DNA of 64,000 nt from Exiguobacterium qingdaonense (lineage in GTDB: Bacteria; Bacillota; Bacilli; Exiguobacteriales; Exiguobacteriaceae), in assembly GCF_018617855.1 (NCBI RefSeq), contig NZ_JACSKY010000001.1:558001-622000 (forward strand), written 5' to 3'. Positions 7,913-16,819 of the stretch are shown piece after piece. The position numbers and the translations under genes were made by a program. A model generated the notes under the pieces. The model saw only the letters and a program-made list of their open reading frames with translations. It was not told the origin of the DNA and ran no database searches. The number at the start of each line of letters is the position of its first letter. The first letter of the stretch is position 1.

Positions 7913-9130
7913 CTACTGATTCTGAATATCGCCATAGATTTGGAACATCGGGACGACGATGGAAATGACGATGACCCCGACGATACTCGCCAATACGACG
8001 ATGAGAAGCGGCTCGATGATCGACTTCAGCCGATCTGTCGTCGTCTCGACTTCCGTCTCGTAAAATTCAGCGACCTCATTTAACATCGAGTCCAAATCTC
8101 CACTCTCTTCCCCGACGGCAATCATCTGTGTCATGAGTGCCGGGAAGTTCGAGTTGCGCATGAGTGGCTCATGGAGTGGTACCCCTTGTGCCATCATCTC
8201 GCGTGCCTCCGTCAACCCTTTTCGGATGACGCGGTTTGAGACGATTCGCTCGGTAATTTCAATCGCCGTCAAAATCGGGACCGCCGCTTGTAAGAGGACG
8301 GCTAGACTTCGAGTCAATAGCGCGATTTGAGATTTCATCACAATCGTCCCGAAAATCGGCATCTTGAGCAATAGTCTGTCGATGACGAATCGCTCACGGT
8401 CCCGCTTCAGCATCCAAGTGAAGACAAGTATCCCTAAAACGGCTAACGCCAGCAACAACCACCAAAAGGCGGCGATGAAATCGGAGACCGCGACGACGAT
8501 TCTCGTGATGAGCGGGAGCTCCCCGCCGAGTTGACCGAAAATGCTCGCGAAGGTCGGGACGACGTTTACCATCAGAAAGGCGACTACACCGATGGCGACA
8601 ATCGAGACGACTAGTGGATAGGTGAGCGCGGAAATGACTTTCCGCTTCACATCGTACTGTTTTTGGAGTTGGAGCCCGATTTGGTCGAGCGCCTCCTCCA
8701 AGTTTCCGCTCGTCTCTCCGGCAAGTGCCATCGAGCTGAAAAAGTTCGAAAAGACACGTGGGTGCTTTTTGACCGCCTCGGAGAAGGCGACCCCTTCCTT
8801 CAAATCATCCTCGACTTGACTAAGTGTTTTCTTCAAGACGTTCGATTCAGTTTGAACTCGCAAAATGGAAGTCGCACGAACGATCGGGACGCCGGCCCGG
8901 ATGAGTGTTGCGAACTGCCTGACGTACATGATCAAGTGTTCGATTTTCACTCGCTCTGGAAGTAAGTTCACTTCTTTATTTAGACCGGTCGACTCTAATT
9001 CGGATAGGTCCGTCACGAGAATCGATTCTTGGCGTAACTTGTCTTTCGCTTCACGAAGCGATACGGCCGTAATGCGGCCTTTCTTGCGTTTACCGTTCAG
9101 TAGCTTCCCTTCGTATTGGAAAATCGCCAT
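7913..9130 (-). CDS. pilC: PilC-type inner membrane platform protein (GspF family)
   Basis: 405 aa with the duplicated GspF domain. Each half has a cytoplasmic helical bundle and membrane helices, e.g. KVISALTYPLVVSIVAIGVVAF in the first half (continuing MVNVVP) and a matching segment near the C-terminus ending VVPMFQIYG. FIRQ-type stretch MYVRQFATLIRAGVPIV near residue 70 is typical. PilC anchors the assembly and retraction ATPases to the membrane. ATG at 9130 with GAGGTG; a GTG codon directly before it is in frame. Starts four codons' length after the pilT stop. Confidence 0.95.
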   Translation of the reverse strand: MAIFQYEGKLLNGKRKKGRITAVSLREAKDKLRQESILVTDLSELESTGLNKEVNLLPERVKIEHLIMYVRQFATLIRAGVPIVRATSILRVQTESNVLKKTLSQVEDDLKEGVAFSEAVKKHPRVFSNFFSSMALAGETSGNLEEALDQIGLQLQKQYDVKRKVISALTYPLVVSIVAIGVVAFLMVNVVPTFASIFGQLGGELPLITRIVVAVSDFIAAFWWLLLALAVLGILVFTWMLKRDRERFVIDRLLLKMPIFGTIVMKSQIALLTRSLAVLLQAAVPILTAIEITERIVSNRVIRKGLTEAREMMAQGVPLHEPLMRNSNFPALMTQMIAVGEESGDLDSMLNEVAEFYETEVETTTDRLKSIIEPLLIVVLASIVGVIVISIVVPMFQIYGDIQNQ

Positions 9131-9136
9131 CACTCA

Positions 9137-10174
9137 TCACCTCGTCTCTTCTGTCGGAATGGCATTCGGATTGATGATCCCTTGCCGCACTAGTTGCTCG
9201 ATGGCGGCATCCATCGACTGCATGCCTTGCTGGCGACTCGTCTGTATGACGGTCGGCAACTGAAACTCTTTTTCATTCCGAATCAAGTTCGCTACCGCAG
9301 GGTTCCCTAACATGATTTCCATCGCGGCAACACGACCTTTCGGGACATCAATCCGAGGAAATAATCGTTGACTGACGACCCCGAGAAGGACGTTTGCGAG
9401 TTGTGTTCGGATTTGGTCTTGCTGTTCTGCGGGAAACGCATCGATGATCCGACTCACAGTCGACATCGCGCTCGATGTATGGAGCGTCGCCATGACGAGG
9501 TGTCCCGTTTCAGCAGCCGTCATCGCCGTTGAGATCGTCTCTAAGTCACGCATCTCCCCTAGCAAAATAACATCCGGGTCTTGTCGTAAAGCCGCCCGGA
9601 GACCGCTCACGAATTTCATGACGTCCGAGCCGATCTCCCGTTGGTCGACGATGCTTTGATCGTGTGAGTGCAAATACTCGATTGGGTCTTCTAACGTGAT
9701 GATTCGTTTCCGTTGGGTTCGGTTGATCTCATGAATCATCGCTGCAAGCGTCGTCGACTTCCCAGAACCGGTCGGGCCCGTCACGAGGATGAGTCCGTGT
9801 GGTTTTTCAATCAGTCGCTTCAACACGGTCGGCAGGTTCAGTTCGTTCAATGTCGGGATTTCCCCGGAAATGGAACGGAACGCAATCGCAATCGTCCCTC
9901 GTTGGTAATAGGCGTTGACTCGGAACCGTGAGACACGGGGCACACCGAACGAGAAGTCAAGATCTCGTTCACGTTCGAGACGTTCCCGCATATCGTCGGT
10001 CATGACTTCCTTCAAAAATCCTTCAAGGTGGTGAGGCAGTATTTTATCTTCCCCCATCGTGATGAGACTTCCGTCCACCCGAATGATCGGGGGAGATCCT
10101 GCCGTCAAATGAATATCCGAGGCGCGTTTCTCGACCGCATTCGTCAAGATGACCTCAATCGATTGGTTAATCAT
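9137..10174 (-). CDS. pilT: PilT, twitching motility retraction ATPase
   Basis: 345-aa hexameric ATPase that drives pilus retraction. Walker A GPTGSGKST is near residue 132, the Asp box ITLEDPIEY near 160, Walker B VILLGEMRDLET near 200 and the His box MATLHTSSA near 227. Length and the short N-terminal PAS-like domain (KRASDIHLTAGSPPIIRVDG) fit PilT rather than PilB. The ATG at 10174 is preferred over an ATG two codons upstream, which would sit too close to GGAG. Overlaps the pilB stop by 8 bases. Its presence says the pili are probably retractile. Confidence 0.93.
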   Translation of the reverse strand: MINQSIEVILTNAVEKRASDIHLTAGSPPIIRVDGSLITMGEDKILPHHLEGFLKEVMTDDMRERLERERDLDFSFGVPRVSRFRVNAYYQRGTIAIAFRSISGEIPTLNELNLPTVLKRLIEKPHGLILVTGPTGSGKSTTLAAMIHEINRTQRKRIITLEDPIEYLHSHDQSIVDQREIGSDVMKFVSGLRAALRQDPDVILLGEMRDLETISTAMTAAETGHLVMATLHTSSAMSTVSRIIDAFPAEQQDQIRTQLANVLLGVVSQRLFPRIDVPKGRVAAMEIMLGNPAVANLIRNEKEFQLPTVIQTSRQQGMQSMDAAIEQLVRQGIINPNAIPTEETR

Positions 10175-11837
10175 AGGCATTCTCCGTAATGACCGTTCTT
10201 AATATTTCCTCTGTCGTCGTCAGACCAGCCGCGACTTTGTCCAATCCGTCTGCTAGCAGGAACGTGACACCTTGTGACTTGGCGTAGTCAACCATTTCTG
10301 ACTCTGTCGCTTGATTCATGATCATTCGGCGCAGCCCCTCATCGATGGGGACGACTTCATGGATGGCGAGACGTCCCCTGTAACCGGTGAAGTTACATGA
10401 AGAACATCCCTTTCCACGCACAACCTGGTCAATCTGCACGCCTTCAGCTTTAAACAAGCTCTGTTCACTTTTTGAGACCGGTTCGGCTTTACCGCAGTCC
10501 CGACAGACACGACGGACGAGACGTTGCGCGACGAGCCCGGTCGTCGAGGCGGCGACAAGGAACGGTTCGACTCCCATGTCGACGAGTCGCGTAATCGAAC
10601 TGATCGCCGAGTTTGTATGGAGCGTCGATAGCACGAGGTGACCGGTAAGCGAGGCACGAATCGCAATTTCAGCCGTCTCGGTATCTCGAATCTCCCCGAC
10701 CATGACGATGTTCGGGTCCTGACGTAAAATGGAACGAAGACCAGAAGCGAACGTCAATCCGACTTTAGCGTTGACCTGGACTTGGTTGATACCATCAAGC
10801 TGATACTCGACCGGGTCTTCGACCGTGATGATGTTCTTCGTCTCATCATTCAGTTCTTTCAATGAAGCGTAGAGCGTCGATGATTTTCCGGAACCGGTCG
10901 GGCCAGTGATTAAAATAATCCCGTTCGGACGTTTCAACATGTCCCGATACGCCTGTTCGTTCCGTTCGCCGAATCCGAGTTTTGTCAAATCGGTCAGCCC
11001 TTGAGACGAATCGAGGACCCGAATGACGATTTTCTCTCCATACATCGTCGGAAGCGTCGATACCCGGAAGTCGTATGCCCGGTTGCGCAACGTGTACTTG
11101 ATCCGCCCGTCTTGCGGTAGGCGAGTCTCGGTGATATCGAGATTACTCATGACTTTAAGACGCGTCAGCATCACGCTTTGGATCTTCTTCGGATAGACCG
11201 TTTCCGTGCGCAAATCCCCGTCAATCCGAAAGCGAACGTAAAGTTGCTTTTCATGCGGGTCAAAATGGATGTCCGAGGCACGTTGGTCAATCGCACTCAA
11301 GAACAGTTGGTTCACGAGGCGGATGATCGGTGCATCATCTCGACTGGCAGTCTCCTGCCGTTCGATTTCCGGTGCGTCGTCTTTTAAAATATCGACGAGT
11401 GACTGGTCCATCTCATAATAACGACTAATTGTTTTCCGAATTTGTTCCCGGGTCGCGATCCCGATCTCAATATTCAAACCGGTCTGCAGACGAAGGTCAT
11501 CGATTGCGATCAAATCAAGCGGGTCTGCCGTCGCGACGTGGAGCGTGTTCCCTTTCAACTCGAACGGCATGACGTCATGTTTTTGCGCCAACGCTTTAGG
11601 AACGAGCTTCGTGATGGTCACATTGATGTCATAGGTGTACAGTTCAATGATCGGCACATGAAGCTGTTCATGAATCATTTGAATCAATTGTGTTTCGGTA
11701 ATATGGTTTAACCGAATCAACGCGTCGCCGAGTTTTTCTCCTGGACGCTTTTGTTCGAGCGCCTCATCGAGCTGACTCGTTGTGATGAGCCCCGCCTCGA
11801 TGAGCATCTCGCCTAGTCTACGTTTCGTTCGTCTCAC
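10167..11837 (-). CDS. pilB: PilB, pilus assembly ATPase (GspE family)
   Basis: 556 aa, the extension motor. N-terminal GspE-N domains (about residues 1-150), then a RASDIHFDP segment and the ATPase core: Walker A GPTGSGKSS (about 312-320), Asp box TVEDPVEYQ, Walker B IVMVGEIRDTETAE and His box STLHTNSA. The zinc site with CRDC and CSSC follows (about 455-500). GTG start at 11837, one base past the stop of the upstream small gene, so translation is probably coupled. Together with PilT and PilC it makes a complete motor and platform. Confidence 0.95.
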   Translation of the reverse strand: MRRTKRRLGEMLIEAGLITTSQLDEALEQKRPGEKLGDALIRLNHITETQLIQMIHEQLHVPIIELYTYDINVTITKLVPKALAQKHDVMPFELKGNTLHVATADPLDLIAIDDLRLQTGLNIEIGIATREQIRKTISRYYEMDQSLVDILKDDAPEIERQETASRDDAPIIRLVNQLFLSAIDQRASDIHFDPHEKQLYVRFRIDGDLRTETVYPKKIQSVMLTRLKVMSNLDITETRLPQDGRIKYTLRNRAYDFRVSTLPTMYGEKIVIRVLDSSQGLTDLTKLGFGERNEQAYRDMLKRPNGIILITGPTGSGKSSTLYASLKELNDETKNIITVEDPVEYQLDGINQVQVNAKVGLTFASGLRSILRQDPNIVMVGEIRDTETAEIAIRASLTGHLVLSTLHTNSAISSITRLVDMGVEPFLVAASTTGLVAQRLVRRVCRDCGKAEPVSKSEQSLFKAEGVQIDQVVRGKGCSSCNFTGYRGRLAIHEVVPIDEGLRRMIMNQATESEMVDYAKSQGVTFLLADGLDKVAAGLTTTEEILRTVITENAYD

Positions 11838-11838
11838 G

Positions 11839-12123
11839 TTACTTCACCATCCTTTGAGGAGCCTCCTCTTGCTTGACTTCTCGTTCTTCGACGAAGACGC
11901 TCGCAGCCACTCCTCCAATTAATGCGGCGACGAGAATGAGCCATGCCCACCACGTTTGCACGAGCGCTTCCTCTACCATTACATATACACCAGCAGACAG
12001 AAGAATCGTCCATAGGCTGATGATGAGTTTCGTTTCACGTTTTTTCATCGCCGGCACTGACAATGCAAACAACGTCAGTGTGGCCAGTACCCAAAAGCCG
12101 AGTAAAATCAAATAACCAATCAT
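11839..12123 (-). CDS. Small membrane protein in the pilus operon
   Basis: 94 aa with three hydrophobic segments (about residues 3-22, 33-50 and 58-75) and a charged C-terminal tail rich in Glu and Lys. The start overlaps the stop of the VanW-like gene as ATGA, and the stop abuts the pilB start. I do not recognise the family. The tight coupling on both sides suggests a role tied to pilus assembly, but this is inference only. Confidence 0.75.
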   Translation of the reverse strand: MIGYLILLGFWVLATLTLFALSVPAMKKRETKLIISLWTILLSAGVYVMVEEALVQTWWAWLILVAALIGGVAASVFVEEREVKQEEAPQRMVK

Positions 12124-13319
12124 CCGACTGCCTCCTGATCTGTAGGGTCCTCTTCTAATACGGGTGGTTCATTCTCAAGCGGACTCTCAAACGAATCATC
12201 ATTGAAAGGTTCTTCTTCATCCGGGAAGACCGGAATCACCGGATCGACCGGCTCTGGCGGGGGAAGTGGAACCGAGCTCTTCGTCAAAATTTCAGGGGTT
12301 GGACCGTAAAAATCAAATCCGAGCAATTCCATCTTCTCCCCTTCATCAGTCACCGTGACTCGATACAGTTTACCTGACTGCCCGTCTTGTCCCGATTGGG
12401 TGACGGACGAACTTCCAGATGGAAGAGACGATGAGAAGCGGACGATCTTTTGGTAAGGGACCGTCTTCACTTCATCCACTCTCGCCTCATAAGCGGCCTC
12501 AAACGGTTGACCGAGTAACTGTACCGTGACCGTTCCCCCTTCGTTCAGAACGAGAATCGCATACGTTGATGCTTCATTATTTTGCACCGCAAAGTTTGAG
12601 CGCTCATCTATTTTGGTGTCATATCCGAGCTCGACTCCGGAAGGGAGCGTCTCGTGCGGCACACGCTCTAAAATCGCGAACGGTGTGGCCGCAAACATTC
12701 GATAGAAGGACGAACCGAGTGTCGTCAGCGCCTCGTAATCTTCGCCGAACGCCTTCAGGCTAAACATGTCACCCGCAGCCATCTCAAACCCGTTCATTCG
12801 ATCAAGGGTTGACTGCATCGCCGGTGTCGGACTCACTGTGAAGGACGCAACGACCTCACTCTCTGCTGTCACTTGCTCTAACGTCACAGTCGATTCAAGC
12901 ATAGACGCAGCATTCATCAAGGCAGGGGTCGTCATCGTCACGGGCTGTCCTTCTAAATAAGGTTCGACTTTCGCTTCATCAATCGACGTCAATAACGGAT
13001 AGGCTCCCGTGTCCTCGATTGATTCGAGCGTATTCGCCACATCAAACGTCGCGACCTCTTTTCCAACCTCGACGACCGTGCCATCCATCAAATTGACCGA
13101 AAATGGTGTCGTCTTAAAATCTTTGATCGCGTTGTCGAGACGGACGCTCGCCTCTTCTTTTGTCATTCCTGACACGTCGACACCAGCGACCGTCGTATCC
13201 GTATATGTAGCACTCGACTCAGCGGACGCGTCCAAGTAATTGACGAGTCCGATCGTCGGCAACGTCACGAGTAAGACAAGTCCAATCAAAATGAACAGAT
13301 GCATCCCATACCGCTTCAT
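12120..13319 (-). CDS. VanW-like / YoaR-type secreted protein at the head of the pilus operon
   Basis: 399 aa. One N-terminal membrane anchor (about residues 8-27), then a putative peptidoglycan-binding domain of the YoaR type (TVAGVDVSGMTKEEASVRL near 43-61). It is followed by a VanW-like stretch: INGFEMAAGDMFSLK-type segment near 175, SSFYRMFAATPFAILERVPH near 205 and NFAVQNNEASTYAILV near 240. The C-terminus is Pro/Glu/Asp-rich and probably disordered. The usual VanW GGGxCQ motif is absent; SSFYR stands where the cysteine would be. First gene of the minus-strand pilus operon, GGGGGGA ribosome site. A link between the pilus and the cell wall is plausible but inferred. Confidence 0.7.
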   Translation of the reverse strand: MKRYGMHLFILIGLVLLVTLPTIGLVNYLDASAESSATYTDTTVAGVDVSGMTKEEASVRLDNAIKDFKTTPFSVNLMDGTVVEVGKEVATFDVANTLESIEDTGAYPLLTSIDEAKVEPYLEGQPVTMTTPALMNAASMLESTVTLEQVTAESEVVASFTVSPTPAMQSTLDRMNGFEMAAGDMFSLKAFGEDYEALTTLGSSFYRMFAATPFAILERVPHETLPSGVELGYDTKIDERSNFAVQNNEASTYAILVLNEGGTVTVQLLGQPFEAAYEARVDEVKTVPYQKIVRFSSSLPSGSSSVTQSGQDGQSGKLYRVTVTDEGEKMELLGFDFYGPTPEILTKSSVPLPPPEPVDPVIPVFPDEEEPFNDDSFESPLENEPPVLEEDPTDQEAVG

Positions 13320-13477
13320 TCAAAAATCCCCCCGTATCTGATTCGCCTTATATTCTATGTATCCGATTAGCGTATAACTTTAGTATAATATGTATTGTAC
13401 AAAAAATAACATTTAATTCAGTATTTCATACGTTATTTACCGATTGTTTTACTTTTTTTGAATAGGAGGTCAATATC
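13320..13477. promoter_or_regulatory. Divergent promoter region between the two pilus transcription units
   Basis: 158 bases separate the leftward operon (VanW-like to PilO) from the rightward minor-prepilin operon. It is AT-rich. A TATAAT on the plus strand at 13384-13389 is a candidate -10, but no good -35 lies upstream of it. Minus-strand candidates are weaker. Both operons are likely to be regulated from here. Confidence 0.5.
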
Positions 13478-13933
13478 TTGTCGGATTCTGAAAAAGGCTT
13501 TACGCTCGTCGAGGTGCTCGTCTCCATCGTCGTCCTCTCCATCGTCTCGTTCTCACTGTTATCCATCTTTAGCCAGAGTTTAAGGACGACCCATGATAGT
13601 CTCAATCAAACGATTGCGAATCAAGTGGCCCAAAACACGTTACATACATTGAACCGCCGCGCCGCTTCAATTGAACAACCGCTCAAACTAAATCAACTAT
13701 TGAATCGGGACGGCATCAGCTCGACGTGCGACTTCTGTGAAGACACACGGATTCACGGGGAGACATACGTTGCGACGATTCAATCGTTATCTACTGTCCC
13801 CGGAAATACAATCGAGGTCAACATTTCAGTGACGACCGACCGATTACGAAATCCCGTAACCTTGAAAGGAGTCATCTCGAATGCGACTTTGCGCGAACCG
13901 TTCCCTGAAACGGCTGTACCGGCAACTGAATGA
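13478..13933 (+). CDS. Minor prepilin-like protein (PilV/ComGD type)
   Basis: 151 aa. Start TTG at 13478 with AGGAGGT eight bases upstream. A very short leader (MSDSEKG) is followed by FTLVEVLVSIVVLSIVSFSLL, a class III prepilin signal with the conserved Glu5. The remaining 115 residues form a polar head with a C-x-x-C pair (CDFC, about residue 88). Likely a low-abundance pilin that primes assembly or sits at the tip. First gene of a three-gene plus-strand operon; it overlaps the next gene by 53 bases. Confidence 0.88.
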   Translation: MSDSEKGFTLVEVLVSIVVLSIVSFSLLSIFSQSLRTTHDSLNQTIANQVAQNTLHTLNRRAASIEQPLKLNQLLNRDGISSTCDFCEDTRIHGETYVATIQSLSTVPGNTIEVNISVTTDRLRNPVTLKGVISNATLREPFPETAVPATE

Positions 13934-14444
13934 TCAGAAAAATCGAGAAGACGGCTTCACACTCGTCGAATTGCTCGTCACGGTCGTCGTCGCTTCGATC
14001 TTGAGTGGAGTCATCATCACAGCCTTCATTACGGGCACTCTCGGATTTCAAATGACGAACGAGACGAGCGAACTGCGAAGTGAAGCGGATTATTTGATTG
14101 CCTCGGTCCTCTCTGATGTGAATCGGACCGAGTTCGATGCTGTGACGGAAGTGGACGCGACGTTCCAATTCCATCGGTTGTCCACGCCAGACATTTCAGA
14201 GGCAGGGATGATTTATCGGGAAGCCGGTTATGTATCGACCGACCTAACCCTCTCCGCCGACTCCTTCACCCCATCCAATCCACAAATCTCGATTGAACGC
14301 TTGACCATTCAATTGCGAGACCCGGTGTTCGACCCAAGACGGCCCTCCTACATGACGGGGGGACTGATTGAAATCGAGATGGATTTGAGCCAGACGAACG
14401 ATTCTGATTCCGTGACTACGTTCGAGAGTACGATCCCATTTTAA
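13881..14444 (+). CDS. Minor prepilin-like protein (PilW type)
   Basis: 187 aa. A 25-residue leader ending NREDG precedes FTLVELLVTVVVASILSGVI, a prepilin signal sequence with Glu5. The start ATG at 13881 is inside the preceding gene but has AAAGGAG nine bases upstream, so the 53-base overlap appears real. The head domain (residues about 60-187) has no cysteine pair; its length and middle position in a three-gene set fit PilW-like minor pilins. Function is inferred from the signal and the neighbours. Confidence 0.88.
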   Translation: MRLCANRSLKRLYRQLNDQKNREDGFTLVELLVTVVVASILSGVIITAFITGTLGFQMTNETSELRSEADYLIASVLSDVNRTEFDAVTEVDATFQFHRLSTPDISEAGMIYREAGYVSTDLTLSADSFTPSNPQISIERLTIQLRDPVFDPRRPSYMTGGLIEIEMDLSQTNDSDSVTTFESTIPF

Positions 14445-14462
14445 AGAAAGGAGGCATTTTTG

Positions 14463-16109
14463 ATGCGAAAACGTGAAGACGGATACGTCCTCGTGCTCGT
14501 CCTCGTGACGATGGCAGCTCTTGCTGTGCTGTCCCTTGCCGCCATGCAAGTGAATCTATCAACGAACAAACTGACGGTCATCCGGACGGAAGACACCCAA
14601 CTGAATGAAGATGCGAAAAGTGCGCTCCGCCTAGTCGCCGATGGAGTCCGAAAGCAGTTTCCGCTCCACGGGGAAGCGGAAGTCCCGGCTCATATGGAGT
14701 CCGAGACCGCCTTCCAGACAGCCGTACAATCACTACTCGTCAGCGACGAACCGTTTACGGATTTGACGACAGACAGCGATGTCCGCTATTCCATCGAACT
14801 GAAAAAAGATGCGACGGATACCACCATTCAGACTGCGCCGTTCACGACGATTCTTCAAGTGAATGTCACGGCATCGCGTCAAGTGAATCCAGAGCAGCCC
14901 GAACTGTCGGTCGAATACACGCAAGACCTATATTTGACGGCACTCCCGTCCTTTTTATATTACGTTCTCGGTTCTGATGAACAGCTCGATGTAAACGGCA
15001 TGCCGACCGTCCAAGGAAATATTTATTCAGGGGGACCGCTCACCTTCATGCGGCAGGCGAACTTCCAATTAGATGGTGTCGCAAAAACTATCGACAATGT
15101 GGCCTCGAGCCGACTTCATCTAGACGGTCGAATTGATTTGTTACAGCTGAACAACTGTTTGAGTTGCCAACAAGAAAACTATTTCACCGCCGGAACAGAA
15201 CTGGCTGGTGAGAAGGCAGACGTCGGAGTGTCTCCGAGTCGTTTCTCACCGTTTCAATATAATTATTCGATTATCGAGTTTTTAAATCGTCACCTCGGCA
15301 CGCCGCTCGCCTACACGAGTGACATCGACTCTCGCATCTTTGAAGAGGGGCTCATCGCTTCCACGAATCGCGTCTTCGAACTCGAACGGGTCCTATCAGA
15401 GGATGGGACATCGATTATCGAGCGGCCGACCTCGTATCTTCGAGCTGACGCCTATAACCTGTTATCCGACCCAACGATTCTGACATTACCGGATTCCATT
15501 TCAGATCGTGACATGTATGTCACCGAATCCATTACCGAGTCTGACGCCCCTCTTCTATTCGATGGGGACGTCGTCATTGAATCACTCGACAAACTGACGA
15601 TCGCTCGTCCGTTGATCGTGCGGGGTAACTTGACGATCAAAGGCAATGTGTCGTTCAACTCGACTGTCTATACACTCGGCGACACGTTCATCGACCGCGC
15701 CAACATTCTCCCGATCGATGCCGAGAAAGGCAACTCGCTCATTCTTTTGGCAAAAGGAAAGATTTTGTTGAACCGGATCAATGAGTTCGATGATACACCG
15801 ACGACGCTCCAGGCGTTCATGTACAGTGATTCGCTCGACCCGACGTACGTCTATGCGGTCGGCTCCATTCTAGAAGTCAACGGTGGATTGTATAGCCGAG
15901 GACCACTCGAAGTGAACATATTCCGTGGTACGTTCGATGGAGAAGGGTTGCGTCCGGCCGAATATTTTGACCGGCAAGTGCCCGCACATGAAGCCGAAGC
16001 GTCTCGATTAAAATTGACGTACAACGACTCCGTGTTCAATCAACTCGAAACGCTCCCGGTCACGAACCAACTCCAGTTCTTCGTCAGTCATCCCGTACAG
16101 TTAAAATAA
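14463..16109 (+). CDS. PilX-like pilus-associated protein with a repetitive beta-rich domain
   Basis: 548 aa. The N-terminus (MRKREDGYVLVLVLVTMAAL) is a short basic leader plus a membrane helix, as in PilX-like proteins, but it lacks the FTLVE signature, so processing is uncertain. A beta-rich body contains short repeated turns such as QGNIYSGGPL (about 182), DGDVVIESLDK (about 363), RGNLTIKGNVSF (about 382) and NGGLYSRGPLEVN (about 475), suggesting a beta-helix or polymer-forming fold. ATG at 14463 with AAAGGAGG upstream. Last gene of the minor-pilin operon, followed by a strong terminator. Confidence 0.75.
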   Translation: MRKREDGYVLVLVLVTMAALAVLSLAAMQVNLSTNKLTVIRTEDTQLNEDAKSALRLVADGVRKQFPLHGEAEVPAHMESETAFQTAVQSLLVSDEPFTDLTTDSDVRYSIELKKDATDTTIQTAPFTTILQVNVTASRQVNPEQPELSVEYTQDLYLTALPSFLYYVLGSDEQLDVNGMPTVQGNIYSGGPLTFMRQANFQLDGVAKTIDNVASSRLHLDGRIDLLQLNNCLSCQQENYFTAGTELAGEKADVGVSPSRFSPFQYNYSIIEFLNRHLGTPLAYTSDIDSRIFEEGLIASTNRVFELERVLSEDGTSIIERPTSYLRADAYNLLSDPTILTLPDSISDRDMYVTESITESDAPLLFDGDVVIESLDKLTIARPLIVRGNLTIKGNVSFNSTVYTLGDTFIDRANILPIDAEKGNSLILLAKGKILLNRINEFDDTPTTLQAFMYSDSLDPTYVYAVGSILEVNGGLYSRGPLEVNIFRGTFDGEGLRPAEYFDRQVPAHEAEASRLKLTYNDSVFNQLETLPVTNQLQFFVSHPVQLK

Positions 16110-16121
16110 GCTCACAAAAAA

Positions 16122-16152
16122 CCGGCTTCCTCTCACCTCGAGAAGAAGCCGG
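16122..16152. terminator. Bidirectional terminator between the pilX-like gene and the ankyrin-like gene
   Basis: CCGGCTTC (16122-16129) and GAAGCCGG (16145-16152) pair perfectly. The hairpin is flanked by A-rich sequence on the left and TTTTT on the right, so it can stop transcripts arriving from both sides. Confidence 0.9.
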
Positions 16153-16155
16153 TTT

Positions 16156-16797
16156 TTAGTTCCCCATCTTTAAGATAAGGTCTGAGTTATAGTCTTTTGC
16201 CGTCTGTTCCATCGCCTTCGTCCATGTCGCACCATGGTCAAGGAGAAGTTTTGTCAATTCAACTTGATTGTGACGAATCGGCTGTAGCAAGATTGATTCC
16301 GGTTCAACGATTGTATACCCTTCGCCTAGCAACAGCTCGGTCGCTTCATAGTTCAATCCTTCTACCGCATACGTCAACAAGCGTTCATCGTTCAATTTCG
16401 AAACAACGACTTTCCAATATGACGGATCTTCATTTTCATTGAACAACGAGGCGAGGATCGGCTCATTGTCAATCGACTGGAACGGGTCTATTTCAGACTG
16501 CAAATACGCTCCCAAGACGTCTGGCGTCCCCTCTGACAAGGCATAATCCATTTGATCAATCGTCGGGTCGACGAGGTCATGCGTCAATGCGTAAACGACA
16601 GCGTCCCATTCGCCACGCTGTTGAAAATCGTTCATTTCTTCCGTCGTCACTTCAGTTCGACTCGCCAACTCGTCCACGAGTGACGCCCCGGACAACGTTG
16701 ACAAGTCGTGGTCGGCTCGAAGTTGAACGAAGAGCCAACCGATACTTGTCACAATCAACCCTACGACGAGTAGGAGGATGATTTGTTTTCGCTTCAT
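16156..16797 (-). CDS. Membrane-anchored ankyrin-repeat-like protein
   Basis: 213 aa. An N-terminal membrane helix (about residues 5-25) is followed by helical repeats. The clearest are YAVEGLNYEATELLLGEGY (about 143-161) and PIRHNQVELTKLLLDHGATW (about 173-192), the helix-turn-helix pattern of ankyrin repeats; the earlier repeats are degenerate. It is 22 bases downstream of the 1247-aa surface protein gene, so the two are probably cotranscribed. The partner and role are unknown. Confidence 0.65.
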   Translation of the reverse strand: MKRKQIILLLVVGLIVTSIGWLFVQLRADHDLSTLSGASLVDELASRTEVTTEEMNDFQQRGEWDAVVYALTHDLVDPTIDQMDYALSEGTPDVLGAYLQSEIDPFQSIDNEPILASLFNENEDPSYWKVVVSKLNDERLLTYAVEGLNYEATELLLGEGYTIVEPESILLQPIRHNQVELTKLLLDHGATWTKAMEQTAKDYNSDLILKMGN

Positions 16798-16819
16798 ATC
16801 AAAACCACACTCTCATCAC

